A stretch of 64,000 bases of DNA from Gallionellaceae bacterium (GCA_028714875.1 JAQTLN010000021.1:1-64000), one strand, 5' to 3'; shown: positions 29,774-41,600, counted from the stretch's first letter. Numbers and translations are program-made. Notes: generated by a model from the letters alone, not told the origin.

Positions 29774-30653
29774 TGTTTACCGCCACTTCGCGATAAAGCG
29801 TCACGGTTTCGCCGTCCTGTGTGAGCTGGATGCGCAAGGTGAGCTGGCCCAGGCGTTGCGAGGCGCCGGGGGTATAGGCGAAGGCGCAGGTGGCCACGTG
29901 GTTGGCCAGCAGCCTGGAGGTGGCGCCACCGAAGCTGGTGGGTTGCGCGGCTTGCGGGGCGTAGCCGGAAATGCGGCGCAGCTCGCCACCGCTCGGGTTA
30001 CAGGCGTAGGTGACCGGGGCGCCGACCAGATAGAAGCGTTTGCCCGGCGACTCCAGCGGCAGCGGCGTACCGGTGGCGGTGAAGTTGAGGTTGGATACCG
30101 TGCCGGCGCTGGTGACGACGCGCCGGTTGCCGCCCCGCCAGGCGTCGGTACTGGCATCCAGGCCGAGGTTGTAGACCACCAGATATTGCCCGACGGCGGC
30201 GTTGACGGCGGGGCCAAGCACATCGAAGCCACTATCGGTTCCCGAGGTGAAATCGAGTAGGTCGCCTGTCCCGGCGCCGGTCTGTTCCGCCCGATAGCGG
30301 CCGCCATCCTGGAGCGGCAGATATTCCAGATAGGTAACGCCGCCGCCTTGCGTGACGCGCAGGCTGTTGGGCAAGGCGCCTTGAACGTCGCGGGCGATGC
30401 GCAACAAGGCGGTGTCGGCCGCATCCACCAGCGCGGCGCGGCGCGAGGCCGCCATATAGGCTTCCAGCGGGTGCTGGATGAACATCGCGATGATGCCGGA
30501 GAGGATGCCCACCACCATCATGACGACGATGAGTTCGATCAGGGTGAAGCCCTTGTCGTAGCGCAGGCGTCTCGCCTGCATCGACAGTGGCATGCAGGCG
30601 AGGACGCCTGCGCTACCTGGGGCGGGGAGGAAGGCGCGCCGCATCTCGCCCAT
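29763..30653 (-). CDS. mshO: MSHA prepilin-like protein MshO
   Basis: KGFTLIELIVVMMVVGILSGIIAMFI type IV prepilin motif; ORF start ATG 30653 is 1 nt after the mshD stop. Confidence 0.88.
   Translation of the reverse strand: MGEMRRAFLPAPGSAGVLACMPLSMQARRLRYDKGFTLIELIVVMMVVGILSGIIAMFIQHPLEAYMAASRRAALVDAADTALLRIARDVQGALPNSLRVTQGGGVTYLEYLPLQDGGRYRAEQTGAGTGDLLDFTSGTDSGFDVLGPAVNAAVGQYLVVYNLGLDASTDAWRGGNRRVVTSAGTVSNLNFTATGTPLPLESPGKRFYLVGAPVTYACNPSGGELRRISGYAPQAAQPTSFGGATSRLLANHVATCAFAYTPGASQRLGQLTLRIQLTQDGETVTLYREVAVNNDA
30558..30615. repeat. Palindrome GTAGCGCAGGCGTCTCGCCTGCAT...ATGCAGGCGAGGACGCCTGCGCTAC in the mshO leader
   Basis: Inverted arms visible directly; read in frame as SAGVLACMPLSMQARRLRY. 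Confidence 0.85.
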
Positions 30654-30654
30654 C

Positions 30655-31245
30655 TCAGTAATTCGCCCGATACCCTTCCAGGGCGAGTTGCTGCCCGGCG
30701 GGATCGGTGACCGTGACGGTAATGCGCCAGCCGGCGCTGGAAGGAACGTTGCCGAAGGCCGCGGCGGCGACCGTGATGCCGGCGCGGTAGCCGGACAGCC
30801 CGGCCAGCGCCGTGCCGGATAGATCGCTGATGCCGTTCAGGGTGAGGCCGTTGTAGTCCATCACGTCGTCGAACTGGCTCCGGGTGGTGGCGTTGTAGGG
30901 GCCGGCATAGCCGCCGGGGGTGGGGTTGGCGAAGTCCTTGTAGCTGATTTCTTCCAGCAGCGACTGCGCGATCGCCAGCGACTGACGTCGCAATATCGGG
31001 TCGGCGCTGGCCACGGCGGCCTGGTTGAATGCCTTTACCAGCACCACCAGCGCCACGCTGACCACGACCATGAACAGGACGGCCTCGATCAGGCTGACGC
31101 CGGTCGCCGCGAATTGGCGGCCTTGCCCCCTCTCTCTCCGGGAGAGGGCCGGGGTGAGGGCGCGACCGTTGCCCATGCGCGCGGCGGGTTCCCTCTCCCC
31201 CAGCCCCTCCCCCGGAGGGAGAGGGGGGCGGTAGTCAGTACACAT
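30655..31245 (-). CDS. mshD: MSHA prepilin-like protein MshD
   Basis: ATGVSLIEAVLFMVVVSVALVVLVKAF prepilin-like motif; ATG at 31245 overlaps the mshC stop. Confidence 0.85.
   Translation of the reverse strand: MCTDYRPPLPPGEGLGEREPAARMGNGRALTPALSRRERGQGRQFAATGVSLIEAVLFMVVVSVALVVLVKAFNQAAVASADPILRRQSLAIAQSLLEEISYKDFANPTPGGYAGPYNATTRSQFDDVMDYNGLTLNGISDLSGTALAGLSGYRAGITVAAAAFGNVPSSAGWRITVTVTDPAGQQLALEGYRANY
31127..31228. repeat. Paired CCCTCTCTCTCCGGGAGAGGG / CCCTCTCCC...GGGAGAGGGG palindromes in the mshD leader
   Basis: Read in frame as RPPLPPGEGLGERE...ALTPALSRRERG. Confidence 0.85.
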
Positions 31246-31717
31246 AGCCTGTCTCCGCCTCCACCGTCAGGGTGCGCACCGTGTCGCCACTGATGGTGAG
31301 GGTGATGCCGTTGCTGGGGCGGCCCTGGGCGTCGAAGCTGACAGCGGCGGCGCTGCCGGTCAGGGTGACGCCGCCCGGCGCATCGGCACGGTAAGGGGTT
31401 TCGCCTTGCGGGCCGGGCCAGGGGTTGACGTCGGCACAGGGATTGCCGGCGCTCGCGCAGAGTGACAGGCCGCTGCCGCCGACCTGCACGGTCACGTCGG
31501 CATGGCGGGCGATGGCCAGTTTTTGCGCATAACGGAGGAGGCCGGTGGCCTGGTCGGCATAGCCGCGTGAAGCGAAGGTGGCGGCGTTGAAGAAGCGGGG
31601 TCCGGCGACGGCGGCCAGGATGCCCGCGATGATGATGATGGCCACCAGTTCCACCAGGGTGAAACCGGCAAGGCGTGAGGGGTGAGGCGTGAGGTGTGAG
31701 GCGAGACCTCGCTTCAC
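31235..31717 (-). CDS. mshC: MSHA prepilin-like protein MshC
   Basis: GTG start with upstream GAGGAG; LAGFTLVELVAIIIIAGILAAVAGPRFF. Confidence 0.87.
   Translation of the reverse strand: MKRGLASHLTPHPSRLAGFTLVELVAIIIIAGILAAVAGPRFFNAATFASRGYADQATGLLRYAQKLAIARHADVTVQVGGSGLSLCASAGNPCADVNPWPGPQGETPYRADAPGGVTLTGSAAAVSFDAQGRPSNGITLTISGDTVRTLTVEAETGYVY
31671..31705. repeat. Short tandem repeat (GTGAGGN)n in the mshC leader
   Basis: AGGCGTGAGGGGTGAGGCGTGAGGTGTGAGGCGAG. Confidence 0.8.
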
Positions 31718-31744
31718 ACCTTGCTCCTCATGCCCGTGGCCGGA

Positions 31745-32194
31745 TCAGCAGCCGCCCTTGGCCACCGCGATGGTCGGCGCGGCGCCGCTGGAAGCGGCTT
31801 CCGTATAACTCACCCGGCAAGTGGCCAGGGTGGTGGCGCCATTGACGTCGATGGTGGTGGTGGTGCCGGTGGTGGTGATGGTCACGTTGTCGTTGGTGGC
31901 GTTCAGATTGGCGGCGACGACGATGCCGGCGGCGGTGGGGTAACCGTTGGCGAGGGCGACCGCCTGGCCTTCCAGTGTGACGCTGGCCGTGCTGGCGCTG
32001 CCGGTGACCAGGTAGGCGGAATGGGAGATGGCGGACGCGGAACGCACCGTGCCGAAGATGCCGTCGGCCTTGGCCTTGCGGGCATCGGTTTGCAGGTCAT
32101 AGAAGCGCGGCAGGGCGACGGCGGCGAGAATGCCGAGGATGACGATGACCATGACCAGTTCGATCATGGTGAAACCTTTTTGCAGCTTGGGCAT
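31745..32194 (-). CDS. mshA: Major MSHA-type pilin (MshA/MshB)
   Basis: MPKLQKGFTMIELVMVIVILGILAAVALPRFYDLQTDARKAK canonical prepilin with short leader. Confidence 0.9.
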   Translation of the reverse strand: MPKLQKGFTMIELVMVIVILGILAAVALPRFYDLQTDARKAKADGIFGTVRSASAISHSAYLVTGSASTASVTLEGQAVALANGYPTAAGIVVAANLNATNDNVTITTTGTTTTIDVNGATTLATCRVSYTEAASSGAAPTIAVAKGGC

Positions 32195-32292
32195 GTTGAT
32201 CTCCTTCGGGAACCAGTTGATTTTGTGGACGATTAGCCGCTATTTCGGCGGGGTTATGGAAAACTTGAGGCCAAGGCAGTGATTTGAATCAC

Positions 32293-33528
32293 TTATTTCT
32301 TCGTCATGGTGGAACCGAGGTCCCAGATCGGTAGAAACACCCCAAGGGCGACCACCAGGACGATGCCGCCGAGGCCGGCGATCAATATGGGTTCGATCTG
32401 TTCCGAGAGGGTGCGAATCTCGTATTCCACATCGCGCTGATAGAGCTCGCCGATCTCGGTCAGCAGGCGGTCCAGTTCGCCGGTCTCCTCGCCCACCGCC
32501 ATCATCTGCAAGACCACCGGGGTGAACACGGCCGTGGTGGCGGCGGTTCGAGTAAGCGATTCGCCGCGTTCGACGCCGTCACGCATCTGCTCGATACGGC
32601 TGGCGATGAAGGCGTTGTCCACCACCTGGGCGGCGTTGCTCAGGCCTTGCACGATGGGCACGCCGCTTTGGTAGGTCATGCCCAGGCCCTTGGCGAAGCG
32701 GGCCAGCGCGGCCTTGTGCACGATCTTGCCGACGATGGGTACGCGCAGCAAAAACTTGTCCCAGAGGTAGCGGCCGTCCGTGGTGCGCAGCCACCAGCGG
32801 AAGGTGATGACGGCGACCACCAGGCCGGCCAGCAGCCAAGGCCACCAGGCCACGGTGAAGTCGGATGCGCCGATGAGAATTTTGGTCACGAACGGCAGCT
32901 CGGCGTGGGAGCTCTTGTAGACCTTGGCGAAGGCGGGAATCACCAGCACGTTGATCACACCCAGCGCGATCACCAGCGCGGCGATCACGAAGCTGGGGTA
33001 ACGCAGGGCGCTTTTCACCCGCTCGCGCATCTCGCGCTCGAATTCCAGATGGTGGAACAGGCGCATGAACACCTCGTCCAGGCGACCGGTGGTTTCTCCC
33101 ACCCGCACCATGTTGACGAAAAATGGCTGGAATACCGAGGCGTGCTTGCGCAGGCAGGCGGAGAGTTCGCGCCCGGAGGAGAGCCCTTCGCGCAGGTCCA
33201 GCAGCACCGCGCGAAAAACCTTGTGCGCGCTCGATTCGGCCAGCGAAGTGAGCGCGCGCAGGATCGGTACTCCGGCCTTCAACAGGCTGGCCATCTGGCG
33301 ACAGAACAACATCAGGTCGGCCTCGCCGACCTTCTCCTCGAACAGTTGGCCGAGCATCTGGCCGGCATCGTTCCCACCCTCGCTTTTGGCCGCGGCCCCG
33401 GTGATATCGACCGGCGTCAGGCCGGAGCGCAGCAACTCGTCCGCCACCGCGGCCTCGGAGCCGCCCTCCAGTTTGCCGGTGAGCAGTTCACCACGGGTGT
33501 TGCGGGCTTTGTAGGTGTAGGAGGGCAT
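32293..33528 (-). CDS. mshG: MSHA inner-membrane platform protein MshG (PilC/GspF-like)
   Basis: MPSYTYKARNTRGELLTGKLEGGSEAAVADEL...LMLFCRQMASLLKAGVPILRAL. Confidence 0.92.
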   Translation of the reverse strand: MPSYTYKARNTRGELLTGKLEGGSEAAVADELLRSGLTPVDITGAAAKSEGGNDAGQMLGQLFEEKVGEADLMLFCRQMASLLKAGVPILRALTSLAESSAHKVFRAVLLDLREGLSSGRELSACLRKHASVFQPFFVNMVRVGETTGRLDEVFMRLFHHLEFEREMRERVKSALRYPSFVIAALVIALGVINVLVIPAFAKVYKSSHAELPFVTKILIGASDFTVAWWPWLLAGLVVAVITFRWWLRTTDGRYLWDKFLLRVPIVGKIVHKAALARFAKGLGMTYQSGVPIVQGLSNAAQVVDNAFIASRIEQMRDGVERGESLTRTAATTAVFTPVVLQMMAVGEETGELDRLLTEIGELYQRDVEYEIRTLSEQIEPILIAGLGGIVLVVALGVFLPIWDLGSTMTKK

Positions 33529-33538
33529 GGGCGGTTAC

Positions 33539-33745
33539 TCCCCCCTTTTTGTGTTGGCTGGGGATGCGACAGAAAGCGTATGAGGGAGTGGCCTCCCCCT
33601 TTTCCAAAGGGGGAATGGGGATTTCGCGACGTTTACCCGAGCCGCCGCCTCAGAAATCCCCCCTGTCCCCCCTTTGGAAAAGGGGGGAACCAACGCGCCA
33701 ACCGCATCACCCATCGACGAGAAAAGTGCCTTTGCGAAAGAGTGG
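33539..33745. repeat. MITE-like element with imperfect terminal inverted repeats between mshE and mshG
   Basis: TTTTTGTGTTGGCTGGGGATGCG...CCCCCTTTTCCAAAGGGGG...CCCCCCTTTGGAAAAGGGGGG...CGCCAACCGCATCACCCATCGACGAGAAAA. Confidence 0.7.
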
Positions 33746-33749
33746 CGTT

Positions 33750-33770
33750 GGCGCGCGCGCGCGCGCGCGG
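33750..33770. repeat. Alternating (GC)n dinucleotide tract
   Basis: GGCGCGCGCGCGCGCGCGCGG, 21 nt. Confidence 0.9.
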
Positions 33771-33776
33771 CCAGCT

Positions 33777-35477
<1,701 letters not shown>

Positions 35478-35540
35478 AGATGCCTCCAGGGGAGAAATTC
35501 CCGCGTAAATTAGCGACTTACGCTCTATGTCTCAAGTTAT

Positions 35541-36005
35541 ATGTTCGAAATTGTTCTGGTTCAGCCGGAAATCCCTCCCAACACCGGCAACGTGATTCGC
35601 CTCAGCGCCAATACCGGTTGTCGTTTGCACCTGGTACGCCCTCTGGGGTTCGATCTCTCGGACAAAAATCTGCGCCGCGCCGGGCTCGACTATCACGAGT
35701 ACGCGGAACTGCGCGTGCATGACGATTGGCCGGCCTTGCGCGCCGCGCTGGCCGGGCGGCGCCTGTTTGCCTTTACCAGCAAAGGCTCGCATCTGCTGGG
35801 CACGGCCCGGTTTCAGCCCGGCGATGCGTTCGTGTTCGGCGCGGAAACGCGTGGTCTGCCAGCCGAAGTGCTGGCCGAATTCCCTGAGTCGCAACGTCTG
35901 CGTCTGCCCATGCTGCCCGGCCAGCGCAGCCTCAACTTGTCCAATGCCGTGGCGGTCACGGTGTTCGAGGCCTGGCGCCAGTGCGGGTATGGCGGCGGCT
36001 TGTGA
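35541..36005 (+). CDS. trmL: tRNA (cytidine(34)-2'-O)-methyltransferase
   Basis: MFEIVLVQPEIPPNTGNVIRLSANTGCRLHLVRPLGF. Confidence 0.93.
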   Translation: MFEIVLVQPEIPPNTGNVIRLSANTGCRLHLVRPLGFDLSDKNLRRAGLDYHEYAELRVHDDWPALRAALAGRRLFAFTSKGSHLLGTARFQPGDAFVFGAETRGLPAEVLAEFPESQRLRLPMLPGQRSLNLSNAVAVTVFEAWRQCGYGGGL

Positions 36006-36053
36006 CGCCCGCCTTCGTCCCCATGTCCCCTCAATCCCGTTACGGAGTTCGCC

Positions 36054-36386
36054 ATGAACGCCCTGGAAACCTTTGAAAAGATGCTGGCCGACGGCAAGGA
36101 CAACCTCCTGCTGCGCTATTCCCTGGGCAACGAGTATTTCAAGCTGGGCCGGTTCGACGCCGCGCGCGCGCATCTCGAAGCCGCGCTGGTATTTGACCCG
36201 CGCCATTCCGCCGCCTGGAAGTTGCTGGGCAAGACATTGGCCGATTCGGGCGCTCTGGCGGAAGCGCTGGAGACCTATCGGCGCGGCATTGCCGCCGCCG
36301 AGGAGAAGGGCGATTTGCAGGCGGTGAAGGAGATGCGGGTGTTCGCCCGCCGTATAGAGAAACAGTTGGCCGAAGAATCACAGTGA
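36054..36386 (+). CDS. TPR-like protein
   Basis: 110 aa, YSLGNEYFKLGRFDAARAHLEAALVFDPRHSAAWKLLGKTLADSG. Confidence 0.75.
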   Translation: MNALETFEKMLADGKDNLLLRYSLGNEYFKLGRFDAARAHLEAALVFDPRHSAAWKLLGKTLADSGALAEALETYRRGIAAAEEKGDLQAVKEMRVFARRIEKQLAEESQ

Positions 36387-36466
36387 GTAGCGGCCGGTCG
36401 GAGTGACGCCCGCCATCGCGTTGGGCTACCATCCGCCAGAATTGAATCTGGAAACTGGAGAAACAA

Positions 36467-36733
36467 ATGGCTCGTATGGTGCAGTGCGTAAAACTCGGTC
36501 GCGAGGCCGAAGGCATGGATTTTCCGATGCTCCCCGGTGAACTGGGCAAGCGCGTGTTCGAGAGTGTTTCCAAGGAAGCCTGGCAAGGCTGGATCAAGCT
36601 CCAGACCATGATCATCAACGAGAACCGCCTCAACCTGGCCGATGCCCAGCATCGCAAATACCTGATGGAACAGGCGGAAAAATACTTCTTCGGCGAGGGC
36701 GTCGGCGCTCCCGAAGGTTTCAAGCCGCATTGA
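36467..36733 (+). CDS. yggX: Probable Fe(2+)-trafficking protein
   Basis: [52 protein letters not shown]. Confidence 0.95.
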   Translation: MARMVQCVKLGREAEGMDFPMLPGELGKRVFESVSKEAWQGWIKLQTMIINENRLNLADAQHRKYLMEQAEKYFFGEGVGAPEGFKPH

Positions 36734-36813
36734 GATGAGACAACAGCCCCCACGCTCACCGCGTTCGCTGCCTGAAAAGACCCCTACCCTTCGTTCGGCC
36801 GGGCGGTACTGAC

Positions 36814-37551
36814 ATGACCGACAAGCAAACCCATTTCGGCTTCAAGACCGTCGCGGAGGAAGAAAAAGCCGCCAAGGTCGCCGAGGTGTTCCACTCCGTG
36901 GCGCAACGCTACGACGTGATGAACGACCTCATGTCCATGGGGCTGCATCGCCTCTGGAAACGCTTTCTTTCCCTGCACGCGCGGGTGCGGCCGGGCGCGA
37001 AGATTCTCGACATCGCCGGCGGCACCGGCGACATCTCCCGCCTGCTGGCGAAGGATGCCGGCCCGACCGGCGAAGTGTGGCTGACCGACATCAACGGCTC
37101 CATGCTGGGTGTCGGCCGCGATCGCATGATGGATCAGGGTCTGATGCTGCCGGTGGCGCAGTGTGACGCCGAGAAACTGCCGTTTCCGTCCGATTATTTC
37201 GACCTGGTCACGGTGGCCTTCGGTCTGCGCAACATGACCCACAAGGAAGACGCCCTGGCCGAGATGCGGCGGGTGCTGAAGCCGGGCGGCAAGCTGATGG
37301 TGCTGGAGTTCTCCAAGGTCTGGAAACCGCTGGCGCCGGTCTACGACACCTACTCCTTCCAGATCCTGCCGCGCCTGGGCGACCTGGTGACCAAGGACGC
37401 GGAAAGCTACCGTTACCTGGCGGAATCCATCCGCATGCACCCGGACCAGGAAACCCTGAAGGGCATGATGGAGTCAGTCGGCTTCCAGCGCGTGGATTAC
37501 TTCAATCTCACCGTCGGCGTGGTCGCGCTGCACGTGGGTTACAAGGTTTGA
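36814..37551 (+). CDS. ubiE: Ubiquinone/menaquinone biosynthesis C-methyltransferase
   Basis: [40 protein letters not shown]. Confidence 0.95.
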   Translation: MTDKQTHFGFKTVAEEEKAAKVAEVFHSVAQRYDVMNDLMSMGLHRLWKRFLSLHARVRPGAKILDIAGGTGDISRLLAKDAGPTGEVWLTDINGSMLGVGRDRMMDQGLMLPVAQCDAEKLPFPSDYFDLVTVAFGLRNMTHKEDALAEMRRVLKPGGKLMVLEFSKVWKPLAPVYDTYSFQILPRLGDLVTKDAESYRYLAESIRMHPDQETLKGMMESVGFQRVDYFNLTVGVVALHVGYKV

Positions 37552-37590
37552 GGCGCCTAACCGGCCGCCCCGTCCTTATGAAACAGCGAC

Positions 37591-37669
37591 GTAGGATGCG
37601 GTAAGGTACGAACCGCATCAAGCGGCGCGTCGTTGTTCGATGCGGTTCGCTACGCTCACCACATCCTAC
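37591..37669. repeat. Dispersed palindrome, GTAGGATG family, copy 3
   Basis: GTAGGATGCGGTAAGGTACGAACCGCATC...GATGCGGTTCGCTACGCTCACCACATCCTAC. Confidence 0.85.
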
Positions 37670-37712
37670 GCAGGCTTCTTCCCGTCTCTTACTCCGCCTA
37701 CCTCTCACCCCC

Positions 37713-38660
37713 ATGAACATCCAGCCAGTTAAAGAATTCCTCCTGGAGTTGCAGGATCTCATCGTCGAGCGCATGGAGCAGATCGACGGCAAGCCCTTCC
37801 GGCGCGATAGCTGGGAGCGGCCGGATGGCGGCGGTGGCATCTCCCGGCTGATCGAGGAAGGCAATTTCCTGGAACGCGGCGGGGTGAATTTCTCCCATGT
37901 GACCGGCGACAAGCTGCCGCCGTCCGCCAGCGCGCACCGCCCGGAACTGGCCGGCCGCCACTGGGAGGCGATGGGGGTGTCGCTGGTGATGCACCCGCGC
38001 AATCCCTATGTGCCCACCACCCACATGAACGTGCGCTTCTTCGTCGCCGAGAAGCCGGGTGAAGAGCCGGTGTGGTGGTTCGGCGGCGGCATGGACCTGA
38101 CGCCCTACTATGGCTTCGAGGAAGACGCGGTCCACTTTCACGCCATGTGCAAGCGCGCGCTCGACCCGTTCGACGCCGAGTACTACCCGCGCTTCAAGCA
38201 ATGGTGCGACGAGTATTTCTTCCTCAAGCACCGTAACGAGCCGCGCGGCATCGGCGGCATCTTTTTCGATGACCTCTGTTCTCTCCCCTCCCCCCCCGGG
38301 GGAGGGGCCGGGGGAGAGGGCGCATTCACGCACTGTTTCAACCTGATCGAGAGTGTCGGCGACCATTTCCTGGCGGCCTATCTGCCCATCGTCGAACGCC
38401 GTGGCGACCTGCCTTACGGCGAGCGGGAGCGTGACTTCCAGGCCTACCGGCGCGGGCGCTATGTCGAGTTCAACCTGGTGTTTGACCGCGGCACCCTGTT
38501 CGGCCTGCAATCCGGCGGCCGTACGGAATCCATCCTGATGTCCATGCCGCCCATCGTGAAATGGCGCTACGACTGGAAGCCCGAGCCGGGCAGTCCGGAA
38601 GCGCGCCTGTACAGCGACTTTTTGCGCCCGCGCGACTGGCTGGGCGAGTTTCCGGGTTGA
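37713..38660 (+). CDS. hemF: Oxygen-dependent coproporphyrinogen III oxidase
   Basis: [33 protein letters not shown]...[46 protein letters not shown]. Confidence 0.95.
   Translation: MNIQPVKEFLLELQDLIVERMEQIDGKPFRRDSWERPDGGGGISRLIEEGNFLERGGVNFSHVTGDKLPPSASAHRPELAGRHWEAMGVSLVMHPRNPYVPTTHMNVRFFVAEKPGEEPVWWFGGGMDLTPYYGFEEDAVHFHAMCKRALDPFDAEYYPRFKQWCDEYFFLKHRNEPRGIGGIFFDDLCSLPSPPGGGAGGEGAFTHCFNLIESVGDHFLAAYLPIVERRGDLPYGERERDFQAYRRGRYVEFNLVFDRGTLFGLQSGGRTESILMSMPPIVKWRYDWKPEPGSPEARLYSDFLRPRDWLGEFPG
38279..38320. repeat. Palindromic CTCTCCCC...GGGGAGAGGG repeat inside hemF
   Basis: CTCTCCCCTCCCCCCCCGGGGGAGGGGCCGGGGGAGAGGG, in frame as [14 protein letters not shown]. Confidence 0.85.
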
Positions 38661-38663
38661 ACC

Positions 38664-41600
38664 ATGTCGTCTGAAGCCGAACCGCCGGAGAGCGGAGCGC
38701 CCGCGCAGCCGCCGCGCGTGCTGCCGCCGGACCCCTTGAAGCGCAAGATTCGCCGCTTCCAGATCGCGATGTTGATCGTCTTTTTGATCATCGTCGGCGC
38801 GGTGATCGCCGCTTACGAAATGATCGCCTCACCGTTCCAGGCCATGCTGTTGGCGGGCTACGGCAAGCGTCTGACGTTCCAGACCGATGCGGGCGAGAAC
38901 CCGGCGTTGCGGGTGCCGAAGCATGGCCCCTACAACATCCGCAACGGCTATGCCGAATTGCCCAAGTTCGTGCGCAGACTGAAGGAACAGGGCTTCGAGG
39001 TCACCGCGCAGGCGCGCATTTCGCCGGACATGGCGCACATCCTCGATTACGGCCTGTATCTGCCCTACAAGGAAAAATCGGTCACCGGCCTCACCCTGCT
39101 CGATTGCAGCAACAAGCCGTTGTATGAGACGCGCTACCCGCGCTATGCCTACCCGGATTTCAACGCCGTGCCGCCGATGATCGCCAACACCTTGTTGTTC
39201 ATCGAAAATCGCGAACTGCTCGACCCCAACCATCCGGAACGCAATCCCGCCGTGGAATGGGACCGTCTCGCGCAGGCGGTGATGGAAAAGGCGATCCAGA
39301 CCGTCGATCCGTCGCGCAACGTGCCGGGCGGCTCCACCCTGGCCACTCAGATCGAGAAATACCGCCACTCGCCCGATGGCCTGACCATGACGGCTTCCGA
39401 CAAGCTCACCCAGATGGCCTCCGCCTCGCTGCGCGCCTATCTGGACGGCGAGGACACCCGCGCCAGCCGGCGCCGCATCGTGCTCGATTACCTCAACACC
39501 GTTCCCTTGTCCGCCGCGGCCGGTTTCGGCGAGATCAACGGCATCGGCGAGGGGCTGGAAGGCTGGTTCGGGATGGATTTCGCCAAGGTCAACCAGTTGC
39601 TGATGCACCCACGCAACACCCCGGAGGAGGCGCGCGCCTACAAGCATGTGCTGGGACTGCTGATCTCGCAGCGCAAACCCTCCTATCACCTGTTGTCCGG
39701 GCGCAAGGGCCTGAATGCCTATGCCGATACCCATCTCAGGCTGCTGGCGGCCGCCCACGTCATCACGCCGGCATTCCGCGACCTTGCCCTGCGCGAAAAG
39801 ATCACTTTTCAAACCAGCAACGGCAAGAAATCGGCGAATGGCGGTTTCGCCGAAAACAAGGCGGCCAGCACTCTGCGCGTGGAACTCGCCGGCAATCTGG
39901 GTGTGCGGCGCCTGTACGACCTCGATCGCCTTGATCTCAAGGCCAACGCCACCCTGCATGCCGCCACCCAGCGCACCGTCTCGGATTTCCTGCGCCGCCT
40001 GTCCGATCCGGTGGTGGTGGAGGCCGCCGGCCTCTATGGGCACTACCTGCTGTCTCCGGAAAACGACCTGACCAAGCCCATCTACAGCTTCACCCTCTAC
40101 GAAAACACCGAGGATGGCGCGTTGCTGCGCGTCCAGGCGGACAACCTGAACCAGCCCTTCGATATCAACAAGAGCGCCAAGCTGGACATGGGCTCCTCGG
40201 CCAAGCTGCGCACGCTGCTCACCTACCTGCATCTGATCACCGAGCTGCATGATCAGTATGTCGATATGCCGCGCGCCGAGTTGCTCAAGCTGAAGGTCGG
40301 CGAAAAAGATCTGCTCATGCAGTGGGTGCGCGATTACCTGCTGCGTAGCGAGGACAAGTCGATCACCCCCATGCTGGAAGCGGCGATGTCGCGGCAGTAT
40401 TCCGCCAACCCGGCGGAGGCCTTCTTCACCGGCGGCGGGGTGCATCACTTCTCCAACTTCCATAGCGATGACAACCACAAGGTCATGGACCTGTGGGAGG
40501 CCACGCGCAATTCCGTGAACCTGCCGTTCATCCGCCTGATGCGCGATCTGGTGCGCCACTTCATGTACCGCGATCCCGATGGCGCCGCGCAGATCCTGGC
40601 CGACCCGGACGACCCCCGACGCGAGGACTACCTGAAGCGTTTCGCCGACAAGGAAGGCAAGGCCTACCTGGCCCGCTTCAACAAGAAATACAAGGGCTCG
40701 ACGCCGGAGGAGGCCGCCGACGCCCTGCTCAACCACCTCACCGCCAACCCCAAGCGCCTGGCGGCCGTCTACCGCTACCTGGAGCCGAATGCCGACCTTG
40801 CCGCCTTCACCGAGTCCCTGAAGGCGCGCCTCAACAACCCCGCCCGCCTCGACGAGAGCGACTACCTGTACCTGTTCGAGACCTACGGGCCGGACAAATT
40901 CAATCTCGCGGATCGCGGCTACATCAGCCAGATTCATCCTCTGGAACTCTGGCTGGTGGCCTATCTGCGCTCACACCCTGGCGCCGGCTGGAACGAAATC
41001 GTCAAGGCCAGCGTCCAGGAGCGCATCGACGTCTACGACTGGCTGATCAATACCAGCCACAAGAACGCGCAGGACATCCGCATCCTGTCCCTGCTGGAAA
41101 TCGAAGCCTTCCAGGAAATTCATAAACGCTGGCGCCGTCTCGGCTACCCCTTCAGCAGCCTGGTGCCGTCCTACGCCACCGCCATCGGCTCCTCCGCCGA
41201 CCGCCCCGCCGCCCTCGCCGAGTTGATGGGCGTGATCCTCAACGATGGTGAAAAACTGCCGCCAGTCACCCTCACCCGCGTGGAGTTCGCAGAGGGCACG
41301 CCCTATCACACCCTGCTCAAGCGCAAGCGGCCGGTGGCGCAACGCATCTTCCCGGAGGAGGTGGCAACCGTGGTGAAGCGGGCGCTCGCCAATGTGGTGC
41401 AGGAGGGTACCGCGCGCCGCCTGCGCGGCAGCTTCAAGCTGGATGACGGCAGTTTCCTGCCGATCGGCGGCAAGACCGGCACCGGCGACCATCGCCTGGA
41501 GGTCTATTCCGCCAAAGGCCAGGTGATCGAATCCAAGGTCATGAACCGCACCGCCACCTTTGCGTTCTATCTCGGCCCCCGCTTTTTCGGCGTAATGACG

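Noticed and set aside
36740-36810. CAGCCCCCACGCTCACCGCGTTCGCTGCC as a fourth locus of the 83-bp unit
   Set aside because: Only a short degenerate part matches; not enough to call a copy.
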